The position numbers and the translations under genes were made by a program. A DNA stretch of 64,000 bases, taken from assembly GCA_963575645.1 (NCBI GenBank), contig OY754472.1:1674001-1738000 (forward strand), in the 5' to 3' direction. Each line of letters opens with the position of its first letter. Position 1 is the first letter of the stretch. Under the pieces are notes generated by a model. It searched no databases, was not told the origin of the DNA, and saw nothing but the letters and a program-made list of their open reading frames with translations. Below, in pieces: positions 55,327-64,000 of the stretch. This DNA is from Xanthostigma xanthostigma. Its lineage: Eukaryota; Arthropoda; Insecta; Raphidioptera; Raphidiidae.

Positions 55327-55907
55327 GACGTGATAACGTCTTATAAATTGATGAATCACCAATCTTATAAATTGATGAAACACCGGCTGCATGCACGAAA
55401 AAGTGTAACGTTCCTAACGTTCTGCCTGACCCTGTGCGTGCTTTTCTCGAAAACGGCCCTAACGATTTCGATGAAATTTACTGAAAAGGGATTTTGGGGG
55501 GCAAAAAATCGTTTTAGCTAGGTCTCATCTCTCGAAAAAATCGTTTTCATACAAATTTTATCATTATAAAAATCAATTTTTTGACGTATGAAAATACTTA
55601 AATATTGTAAGTAGGTTTTGGAATTTTATATAAACAATGAAACAATTGTTTTCAAAATATTATGACAGTTCATCTTTGAGACTTAAAATAAATACGAAAG
55701 TTAAAAAAAACCATTTTTATTATAGGTGGTGAGTAATTTTAATAAATAAAATTAACCTAAATTTGAAGCGAAAGATGCAATATCATAGATTCGAATTATT
55801 ATAATTATTATATGTAGAAGATAGGAGAAATAGAACATAAATTACGTATTACGGAATACGTTATCACGTAAAACTATCGTCCGTAAACCGACTTTACAGA
55901 CAACCAA
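55327..55907 (-). mobile_element. A-run-targeted repeat P, full-length copy
   Basis: Reverse-oriented full-length copy (581 bp) of 20911-21488, bounded by T-runs on both sides. Confidence 0.7.
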
Positions 55908-55934
55908 TTTTTTTTGTAAAAAAATTTTGTCATG

Positions 55935-56020
55935 TAACAGGGCTTGGTGGAAGATCAACTTAAAGTTGAACCGTGCCTTTTGTACGTTTATATTATGTAC
56001 AATAAAAAATTTATTATTAT
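55935..56020 (+). repeat. Probable LINE 3' tail with (TTA)n
   Basis: 'tacgtttatattatgtacaa' followed by 'taaaaaatttattattatta' has the look of a 5'-truncated LINE end. No coding part. Confidence 0.4.
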
Positions 56021-56636
56021 TATAGCATAGCTATGTGTGACATGATTGGGAGGAAAAATGTAAATTTTATAGTTAATACACCTCTGGCGATGTTTTGTGC
56101 CATCCTTGTCGCACTTACCATACGGCAAGATACAGAAGTTCTGTCTCCCGGTCCAGTGTTATGACAGTGATACTTTCATTAGGTTAATTTTACTCTAAAT
56201 AAATTACATATCTTAAAAACTTCTTTTCGAATTAAGAAAAGTTATGTTCCGCCAGCAAAGCCGCTTTGAAATAGGAAAATAATTCTTAATTCTTTTTATT
56301 TATATGAATATAAATGTGTATTTGTATAATAAGCGCCGGGAAAGTAAATTTTGATATAGAAAATTCTCATTCTCATATTTCTACACTGTTTGAAACAATT
56401 CGTGCAAGAAAACAAGTTTTCAACTTTTCTAAAGAATTTAGTATCAGAATTTTACAATTCTCGTGCTATGAACAGCTAAACGTGTATTTAAAAGTAGCTA
56501 TATTACACCACAAGGTCCGAAAGTGTGCTATTCTTGCCCTGCGCGTCATGATGCCTGAAGGTATCATGGTGCGAAGGGCAAGTATATCAGACTTTCGGCC
56601 AGAAACAAAAAACATTTTTAATATACCACGTTTTTA
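56021..56636. other. No gene recognised
   Basis: A 107-codon frame at 56314-56637 has no domain and no splice context. Its copy status is unknown. Confidence 0.35.
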
Positions 56637-56868
56637 AAGCGAACTAAAAAGTATAAAATAATTTCTTTACAGACAGATTTTTAACTTCTAGGATATGAAG
56701 CGAAAAACGTGGGGCGCATGTGACAATTATATAAAAAGCGTAGAGAGTATAGCTATCAATGAAAAAATTCGATTTATGAGATAAAACGGATAATGTGCCC
56801 CACGTTTTTCGTTACAAGTTAAAAATCTGTCTAAAGAAATTATTTTATACTTTTTACTTCGCTTTAAA
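56637..56868. mobile_element. Small inverted-repeat element
   Basis: The left arm 'agcgaactaaaaagtataaa' through 'acagatttttaact' is complementary to 'agttaaaaatctgtctaaag' through 'tacttcgctt'. A second inverted pair inside (cgaaaaacgtggggc / gccccacgtttttcg) flanks a 90-nt centre. Confidence 0.6.
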
Positions 56869-57039
56869 AGCGTGGTATGTTAAAAATGTTTTTTTAATTC
56901 TATATGTAGAATGTAGATGAATCATTTATTTTTGTAAGAATGCATTCTAATGTTCTACATGACAGCGACATTAGACTGTTTTTGAGTGTATAAAAACTAT
57001 AATTATGTGATTACAATCAAAAGCATATATCTATTAATT

Positions 57040-57965
57040 AACTATATGAATCATTGCCTCTCTGCTCAAGAGTGAGTGAACGCAACAAAGCGTATCGAAA
57101 ATATGTCTGCGTCTCTTTCTTCGATGTAATTCTCCGATGATAGGATTGGTTGATGTACTTGCATTCAATCTAAATAAAGTATCTCTGTTTCAAAAACTTT
57201 GTCTTTTTCTATGCCGTTAACATGGGCGTACCCAGATTTTGGCTCAGGAGGGGGCAAATTAAATTTATTAAGCCGGGTCCCCCGTGCTTGTTTTGCCTTC
57301 CTGGATACGCCAGCGCTTACGACGTAAAAAAATACAAAAGTATATGTTTGCATCATTATAGTTCGATTGCGATTTTATTCCTATGCTCAGTATAGATTAA
57401 AAGTATACTAGAGTGACCTGTGCGAATTATTCGCACTAAATAAGTATATTAATTAACACTTTACAAAATTATTTTTTAAATATGATTGCAGGTATTCAAT
57501 TCGTTTCTAATTTTGCACACTGCTTATAACGTTCTTCTTTTTGTTGTATTACAATATGAAGCTCAAATGACAGATCGAAGAAATATTTTACTAAAATTGT
57601 CATATTATAGAGGCGCAAGTAGCAAAAGCCGTCAAATGGCATCATGCAGCATTGCTGTGACGTTGTTCAGCGTTGCTCGCTGTTTCAAAATTAAAGCCGT
57701 CAGATGGCAGTATGCAGTATTTACAATATGAAGGTCAGATGACAGACCGAAGTGTTGACGTTGTTTCAAAATTAAAGCCGTCAGATGGCAGACGTTGTTC
57801 AGCGTTGCTGTTAATTAATTAATTTACAAAAACAAAAGCAATAATAAATTTTTTAGTTGTCGATGTCAGTAGAGCAAGCAATTATCTGTAAAATGATATA
57901 TAATTTATGTGGAGAAATTGTCCGGTTTTTTCTAAAAAGGGAGGCAAACATCTTAACCTTATCGT
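57040..57965. repeat. Dispersed repeat D, copy 3
   Basis: Parallel to 3960-4940 over most of its length with small indels. It is followed immediately by the Tc1/mariner-like element, which may have inserted at its edge. Confidence 0.65.
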
Positions 57966-57974
57966 ATTAATATA

Positions 57975-58805
57975 CAGATTGTATCAAATCAAAACCGTCC
58001 ATAGAACATTCTGTGTGTAAGACAGAGACGATAATAATAAAGCACTAAAGCAGTAAGTAAGAATGAGATAAATTATTGCTAATAGTTAGTTACTGTGGTT
58101 ATACAATCTGATAGTATCGTTTTTGTTTTCTACAGTAAAAATCACAATTTTATCAAATGTCAGTATTCACTAGTGAAATTATTGATAAAATGGCTATTTA
58201 TACTGTTCGGGAAAAAATCCAAATAATTAAATAGTTTTATGGTGGTAATTCAACCGCCGACATAATAAATTTATTTGTAGCTGCCTTTGAAAACAGACTG
58301 TCTCCGTATAAAAGAACAATTCGCAGTGTCATACGAGAATTTGAATCAAATGGTTGCCTATCTCCGAAAAAAATTTTTTTTATGGAGATTTGTGAAATCC
58401 AAAATTTATGGCTTTCAAGAAAATAGAGCTAATAATTTGAACGAATTGAAAATACAGATTTACGTTGACCATGAGATGTCAGTCAATGTGAGGGAAAATA
58501 TTTATAATCGATTAGGATATTGTTTGGCAGAACGTGGAGGTTTTTTTGAACATTAAATAAATTAATTATTAAAAGTATTGTTAAAACTTTTGTACCAGAT
58601 ATAAATAATAAATCGAATTAATATTACAGTTTAGTTGTTTTAATTGATAAATTGGTAAAAAGATTTACAGTGTACGTAATTATATATTTACGTAACCACA
58701 GTAACTATTAGCGATCATTTATCTCATTCTTACTTACTGCTTTATATATCGTCTCTGTCTGACACACAGAATGTTCTATGGACTGTTTTGATTTGATACA
58801 ATCTG
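57975..58805 (+). mobile_element. Tc1/mariner-like element with about 125-bp TIRs, TA duplication
   Basis: CAGATTGTATCAAATCAAAA ends, with inverted repeats reaching 'gttactgtggtta', are bounded by TA (57973-57974 and 58806-58807). At 831 bp it is shorter than a complete element (usually 1.3-2 kb). Its coding part is an internally deleted transposase. Confidence 0.85.
58190..58556 (+). pseudogene. Internally deleted Tc1/mariner-like transposase
   Basis: The N-terminal frame from ATG 58190 reads MAIYTVREKIQIIK, then an in-frame TAG, then FYGGNSTADIINLFVAAFEN and RTIRSVIREFESNGCLSPKK, a helix-turn-helix region. At a poly-T run near 58370 it jumps to another frame, FLWRFVKSKIYGF...LNELKIQI...NRLGYCLAERGGFFEH, and a stop. 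That is the typical C-terminus of this family. The whole DDE catalytic core is missing, so the protein cannot work. Confidence 0.75.
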
Positions 58806-59398
58806 TATATGATGATGATGATCAAAAGTTATTTACAAATCAATTTTTTTGACAAAGCTTTTTGCAAGCCAGCATTGTGCTTATTACGCAATGAATTGTG
58901 CTTTGAAATTCCATATATCCAATTTTGGATTGTGCATAATGCGTCCTTAAAAAAATATAACGATCGACCGAATAAATATTTAATATTTTGATTAAATTTT
59001 AAAACATGAACAAAAATTCCATTACGGATAAAACACATCGCGCAATGGTTCTAAATTGTACACGACAGCTTATAAAATTCTCTTTTAGTATAGAGTTTAT
59101 TAATTTGACTGAAGTCTATTAAATTAATATTTTATAACGTAAACTAGCTGATGTTATTATATACATCAAAACTTCCCTCCGTTATATGGGGGTAGGTACT
59201 TGATATACAGAAATTATATTCCAGCATCAAAAGAAATTACAGCACTCATTCCCTTTGGCTGCTGTTATAAAAATTAAATCAAATTTTCCTCAATAAAGTT
59301 TTGTCGGATACAAGTCTCTAAAATTCGCTCGAGAAAGTCGGCCAGTCAACTTATCATTTCAAAAATGCACTCGCGTATTATCTATATGTTACGGTCAA
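58806..59398. other. No gene recognised
   Basis: A (GAT)n run lies at 58809. Overlapping short frames on both strands at 58809-59038 have no domain. Confidence 0.35.
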
Positions 59399-59803
59399 TG
59401 TCCGAAATCCGGGCAATGTCGACAATGCCCGAGCCACATCGGGTAATGTCCGAAGGTTCAAAAAATAGATTGTTTATAAACATGAAACGCTGACATTTGA
59501 TTGTATCTTTATCATGATAAGTTATCATTAACGCTTTATAGAATTTTTATCACTGATATCAACTATTGAAAAATATATTTTTCAGCTTTCTATTACAATA
59601 ATTGATGATTGAAAACACGTATAAAAATATATTCTTCAATAGTTGATATCAGTGATAAAAATTTCATAAAACGTTAATGATAACTTATCATGATAAAGAT
59701 GCAATCAAATTAATGTCAGCATTAATTCATGTTTATAAAAAATCTATTTTTTGAACCTTGTCCGATTTTGCCCGATGTGGCTCGGACATTGCCGGATACA
59801 GGT
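59399..59803. mobile_element. MITE with long imperfect arms
   Basis: The arms contain 'cgagccacatcggg', 'ggttcaaaaaatagatt', 'tttataaacatgaa', 'tatcatgataagttatcatt' and 'cactgatatcaactattgaa' in inverted order, around a short centre at about 59587-59615. The tips (gtccg...gggcaatgtc) are GC-rich repeats. TSD not resolved. Confidence 0.7.
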
Positions 59804-60059
59804 GACCGGTAATTGCTCGTATTCCTCTCGGGAGTAGAAACTATGACTAATTTCGAATGATTTAACCTCTATCACTTGACGGTCGGAAATGCGTCATTTT
59901 CGAGAAAATCTACTTCGATTTGCTTTTTACAAAAGTCCGAATTTTGGGAGTTAAAAATAAAGAAAAAATATTCTCAATTTTTGGCCTGAATTTTTCCATG
60001 ATCTTGTAGCTTACTAATTGGCCAACCTTCCTAAAGGTATAAATCTATTCTGTCTTACT

Positions 60060-60450
60060 TCGAGGGCATAAATATTTATTCGTCTGATAAAATAATAATG
60101 GCCGCCACATAGATCATAATACCTAACCTATAAAAGTGGAGTATAATGTCTACAGTTGCTCGTGTGAACTTATTTATGTGTTGTTCATAACCATTTGTTA
60201 GGTGTGTAGTTGTAAAACATTAAAGTTAGTGGAACTTTTTTTAGACCTTTACACTAACGCCATCGGTCGGATTTTTGGGTGAACGTCAAAATATTCAACA
60301 ACAAGAGCAAGGAGTATAAGTGCAGTGTATGTTTATTCTTTAACTTACTTTTCTACCTATTATTTTGCTTGGTCAATTGAAAGTAAATTTTATTCTAACG
60401 AATAAATTTGTTCCAAGATTAGTGACTTCTGTCTTTAATAGTGTTCGATG
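60060..60450 (+). repeat. Inverted-repeat arm F, left
   Basis: Pairs with 62480-62880 in reverse: 'taaaataataatggccgcca', 'cctaacctataaa-gtggagt', 'gttgaatattttgacgttca' (complement) and 'aagtaaattttattctaacg'. The similarity is diverged but continuous. Confidence 0.65.
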
Positions 60451-60571
60451 AATGTGGGCCGGTGCAGGTCAATCTTGAGTTGACGTGTATGCAACTGGTC
60501 GACTATAATGTAACAACACTGCCTCATCAGGAATTCACCATAGCGCTGCTAAAAAGTATCAAAGTATGAAT

Positions 60572-60592
60572 ACGGAGACGCGCGCGCGCGCG

Positions 60593-60623
<31 letters not shown>
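60572..60623. repeat. Compound microsatellite (CG)n(TC)n(TG)n
   Basis: 'gcgcgcgcgcg' followed by a TC run and a TG run. Confidence 0.9.
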
Positions 60624-60624
<1 letters not shown>

Positions 60625-60833
60625 CTTCAGCTCTGGCCACTGTTATCATGTATTTGTGCGCTTTTTTAGAAAGAAAAACTTCACATACCTGATGCTATAT
60701 GACTGCACGTAGGTGTACATATTATGTAACGCAATCAAGGGCGTAGATGTTTTTTTTCTGAGCGGGGTGGGGGGTTAAGCGTAAAAATATTTTTTTTTTC
60801 AAGTTTTATTAATGCGAATAAAAATTCAAGCCA

Positions 60834-61410
60834 ATTGGGCGACGGGACCATTCTGACTTCGAAAATATAAATACATTTGATATACCTAGTATAATAAAGA
60901 AATTTCCAGCCAATTGGGCGACGGGACCATTCCAACTTCAAAAATGTTGACATTTGATTATAATAAAGAAAATAAAATTTCTGATATCGCGTGACGTGAC
61001 GCGGGTAATGGCTAGTATTCAATATAATATTGACTATTCGTTGCCATGGTTACCTATATAGTATGTTCCACGTCATGTAAAAATTAATCAAAGCATGCCT
61101 AACTAATTTATTTCTGACAGATCCGCATAAAACAAAAGAGCGGATGATTTTTTTTATTTTCAAAATATTTCCGAAACTATAAAGTTTAGAAACAATACTT
61201 TCTTGAAAAAATAAATAGAATAATAAGCCGTTATGAAAAGTATACCATTATTATATAAAAAATACCGTTTTAGCATATATCTCTTCTGCGCATGCGCCGA
61301 TTTTCCCCAAAAACAATAGGAATCTTCATATTTGCATACCAAACATCCTCCCAAAATTTGGTTTCAATCCGCTCATCCGTTTGACCTGTATCGTGTTCAC
61401 AGACTAACAG
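60834..61410 (+). repeat. Dispersed repeat E, copy 3 (uninterrupted)
   Basis: Contains the first motif 'ccaattgggcgacgggacca' twice (60834 and 60908), then follows the other copies without the Penelope-like insertions. It therefore acts as the empty-site reference. The open frames across it have no domain. Confidence 0.65.
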
Positions 61411-62149
61411 ACGCACAGAGATTTTTTTTTGGATTCGGGGGACCTCAAAACGGATAGATATTGTAAAATTTTTGAAAAGTGATTTTTGACCTAAACTAGT
61501 ACCATTCCCCACTTGTGGGTTGGAATGGTAAAATGTTCTAAAAAATTGCCTTTTGACATTGAAAATTTTTCGTGGAAAGGATGTACTAAAACCATGACGA
61601 GTAAGAAAACAGACAGAAATTAAACGAAACTTTGACACATACATTATAGATTGTCTAGTTTCTGATTTGTCTGAACGATGCTGGTAAAGACTACAAGATA
61701 TTTCAAACACCCACACAAATTAACGATGCCATTACATAATATTGTTACGAGACCAAAGTGATATAATAATGTTATTGATAAATTATATAACGATTACTGG
61801 AGATATTAGAAGAGAAAAGGGTGTTATAAGTGTGACATATAGGTTGTAATTTGTGACAACTAACGGCGTCGTTAATTACCTCTTCTGTTGTTACAGTAGT
61901 TAACGAGCCGACAAACCAATTACGGCCACCAAGCACTTATGACATCATGTGTTTAATTAAGATTAAAAGATTTTAACGGTTTTTCTACAGCCAGCTCAAA
62001 CTAATACAATGAAGCGAAGCACATTTCGTTTTGTATTTTATATTGTCAAATGTTTGACGAGTTTTATAAACTCACAGAGCTTCTAAAATTAAAAACTATA
62101 TCAAAAAATTGTGAAAGATAACTCTAATAATTTAGAGAGATGATGATCC
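61411..62149. other. No gene recognised
   Basis: A 148-codon minus-strand frame (61270-61716) crosses the repeat boundary and has no recognisable domain. The rest is AT-rich and unassigned. Confidence 0.35.
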
Positions 62150-62330
62150 TGTTCAAATGTTGGAAGATTAAAGGAAGAATCCTGGTGGCATAGGATCGAT
62201 GAACGAAGCAAATACTGAAGGTTTTTATTGCATTTTATTGTCTGACGTTTCGGCACTCTTTATGCCGTCTTCGGAGAATCAATGCTGTCTGTTTTCTCAG
62301 TATTGTTGTTATATATAAAGTAAATTAAAA
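62150..62330 (-). repeat. Penelope-like terminal segment with hammerhead-like motif
   Basis: The minus strand at about 62240-62275 reads CCGAAGA-C-GGCA-TAAAGAG-TGCC-GAAACGTC. This is a 4-bp stem II between hammerhead-like strands, the first differing from CTGANGA at one base. The adjoining sequence is shared with 11060-11150. No second arm or TSD was identified. Confidence 0.5.
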
Positions 62331-62479
62331 CAAAAAATGTCATCAAAAGAATTACTATTTTTCTTGAAAGAACGACTAGATTTTTACTGAAAACTGTATA
62401 AATGTGTCTGTTACTTGTATAAAAATTATACTGATATCTATATCAAAAAATACTGCCTCGTTTAATACCCATATCCACC

Positions 62480-62880
62480 GAACACTATTCAAGGAACAAA
62501 ATTATTCGTTAGAATAAAGTTTACTTTCGATTCACCAAGCAAAATATTAAATAGAAAAGTAAGTCAAAGAATAAATATATACTGCACTATACTCCTTGCT
62601 CTTTTTGTTGAATATTTTGACGTTCACCCAAAAATCCAACCGATGGCGTTAATGTAAACGTCAGAAAAAAATTTCACAAAATAATAATGTTTTATCCTAA
62701 CCCAATTGCACACAAAACTTCCACTAGCTTTAATGTTTCACAACTGTACACTTCACAAAAGGTTAATAAACAACACATAAAATAATTCACAAGAGCAAAC
62801 TGTAGATATAATACTCCACGTTTATAGGTTAGGTGTTATGATCTGTGTGGCGGTCATTATTATTTTATCAGGCGAATAAA
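62480..62880 (-). repeat. Inverted-repeat arm F, right
   Basis: Partner of 60060-60450. Part of it is duplicated again at 62910-62990 ('acctaacctataaacgtgga', 'gtgtggcggtcattattatt'). Confidence 0.65.
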
Positions 62881-62999
62881 TATTTATACTCTAAAATTTG
62901 GACAGAATACCTAACCTATAAACGTGGAGTATTATCCACGTTTATAGTAGGTTATCTGTGTGGCGGTCATTATTATTTTATCAATGGAATAAATGTTTA

Positions 63000-63735
63000 T
63001 ACCTTCGAAGCAAGACAAAATAGATGTATACCTGCAGTAAACATAATTATGGCTGGTGAATTGAATTATCGCTATTATTTATTCGGAGGAATAGTTACCT
63101 GATGAAAAAATTAACCGAATAAAAAACTACTTACGTTCGGTGAATATGGCCATTAAAATTCGTGAAAAACATTTTTTTAATTGCGTTTAGAAAACCGCGC
63201 ATATTATTAAGCGTGGACCAGAGCCCATTCGTGAAGGTACCAATGTTATTTAACGGAGCAGCGCACATTGAACCAGCACCTGCCACCAGCAACAAGCGTC
63301 GGTCGGTCGCTTGCGATTTCTGCATCATCTCCATAACGTATTCACAGTCAAGGGTATATGCATCGCTATGTTGTGCTGAAGTTTCGAAACCCCAGTCCCT
63401 TTGCAGATGCTGTTATAATAATTCACATATTATTCTCTGTTTACGCTTTAAGTGCGTGTTGCTTTCAATTAACACAGTTATATGTATTTTAATTATCAAA
63501 TTAATAATTAATTTTAATAAGTATGTCGCAGTAAAATTCAAAAAGTTATACCATCAACTGCAATGACGTTTTTAATTTAAAATAATTTCGTTAATTGCAA
63601 GCAGACCGTTTTATGTTTTCGAAATGGAAAGCGTTTTTTTTGTTTCTTTGTTTTAAAATATAAAAAAATCGATCACGCTTGGAGAGGGTTCTGCAACATT
63701 CCGTTTTCCGTGACTATTTGTAACTTAGGATTTTC
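63000..63735. other. Unassigned; GC-richer open frame on the minus strand at 63131-63334
   Basis: The minus-strand frame begins MEMMQKSQATDRRLLLVAGA and continues to residue 67. It lies in a patch richer in GC than its surroundings, with 'gcgtggaccagagcccattc' on the plus strand. No domain was recognised. It could be a fragment of a transposase or a host exon. Confidence 0.3.
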
Positions 63736-63739
63736 GCTT

Positions 63740-63900
63740 AGGTTTTCCTGTAAACAATATACAAATATTAAACTCTCCGCGCTAATCTCAGAAACCACTG
63801 AACTGATTTAAATGAAATTTTGTAAATGTGTCTTGCTTGGTGCAACTTACGCTATAGAATAGTTTTTATTAAATATTATGTACAAAATTACGGTGTTTTC
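63740..63900 (-). repeat. RTE-like 3' end, third family, fragment
   Basis: Reverse complement of 26225-26360: 'gaaattttgtaaatgtgtct' and 'ttggtgcaacttacgctata', with the 'ccgcgctaatctcagaaacc' end. Confidence 0.65.
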
Positions 63901-63915
63901 TCAACAAAAAAAAAA

Positions 63916-64000
63916 TTGGTTGTCTGTAAAGTCGGTTTACGGACGATAGTTTTACGTGATAACGTCATAAAGAAACATTGATGAACTCTATGACGTCACG
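63916..64000 (+). mobile_element. A-run-targeted repeat P, partial at window edge
   Basis: Starts after an A-run with ttggttgtctgtaaagtcgg and continues to 'gtgataacgtcat', where it departs from the other copies. It may be a different subfamily. Confidence 0.6.

Noticed and set aside
60500-60545. CTGATGAGG on the minus strand as a further hammerhead
   Set aside because: No GAAAC-GTC partner strand at a suitable distance.
60800-61060. Long terminal repeats of an LTR retrotransposon
   Set aside because: The repeated 'ccaattgggcgacggg' is a local duplication. No primer-binding site, gag or pol frame was seen anywhere in the window.
61270-61716. 148-codon minus-strand frame
   Set aside because: Runs from repeat E into unrelated sequence, with no domain and no codon bias.

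Overview
This window looks like AT-rich nuclear DNA from an insect. The evidence is the mix of repeats: 3' ends of RTE-like retrotransposons (including an A-rich 'ggaggaggttctcaattcg' type common in insect, especially lepidopteran, genomes), tRNA-derived SINEs, hAT, mariner and pogo-like MITEs, and palindromic elements that resemble Penelope-like retroelements. The order cannot be fixed from sequence alone. There is no bacterial-style gene organisation, no rRNA, no intact tRNA gene and no CRISPR array.

Host gene. Two exons of one conventional protein-coding gene lie on the minus strand, at 29262-29392 and 20374-20729. Both have good splice sites, and the split codon across the 8.5-kb intron joins in frame (G + CA = Ala). 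The spliced product is a proline- and leucine-rich stretch followed by an OAR-like motif (SSSVAELRRKAQEHSAALL), which is typical of the C-terminus of paired-like homeodomain transcription factors. The homeodomain exon was not found, so it is probably upstream, beyond 29392 or outside the window. The rest of the window is intron or flanking DNA packed with transposons.

Layout. 1-5 kb: fragments of several DNA elements, a tRNA-derived SINE with target-site duplication (TSD), and a dispersed repeat. 5-10 kb: RTE-like tails carrying a tRNA-Lys-like segment, a 433-bp foldback mariner-type element with perfect 177-bp arms, a hAT MITE and a THAP-domain fragment. 10-20 kb: MITEs, a long stretch without recognisable features (15.0-17.0 kb), then nested insertions. 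20.4-29.4 kb: the host exons and the transposon-filled intron. 29.8-33.6 kb: a hAT transposase remnant and a nearly complete non-LTR retrotransposon with an open endonuclease/reverse-transcriptase frame. 33.7-47 kb: pogo-, hAT- and TTAA-flanked elements with many nestings, plus a second perfect inverted repeat with 143-bp arms. 49-52 kb: a pogo-like MITE and a 5'-truncated LINE interrupted by a Penelope-like palindrome. 54-64 kb: hairpins, a Tc1/mariner-like element carrying both ends of its transposase, a large MITE and an inverted-repeat pair.

Most interesting signal. At least eight insertions share one architecture: an inverted pair of arms, a 33-41 nt one-sided tail where it can be measured, and 11-14 bp TSDs. 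Several carry a hammerhead-ribozyme-like core (CTGANGA - stem II - GAAAC - GTC). One copy has the exact core, a six-base-pair stem II and a short stem I. Paralogous empty sites in the same window confirm several of these insertions. They are best read as non-autonomous Penelope-like elements. No GIY-YIG/RT protein is present, so they would depend on partners encoded elsewhere.
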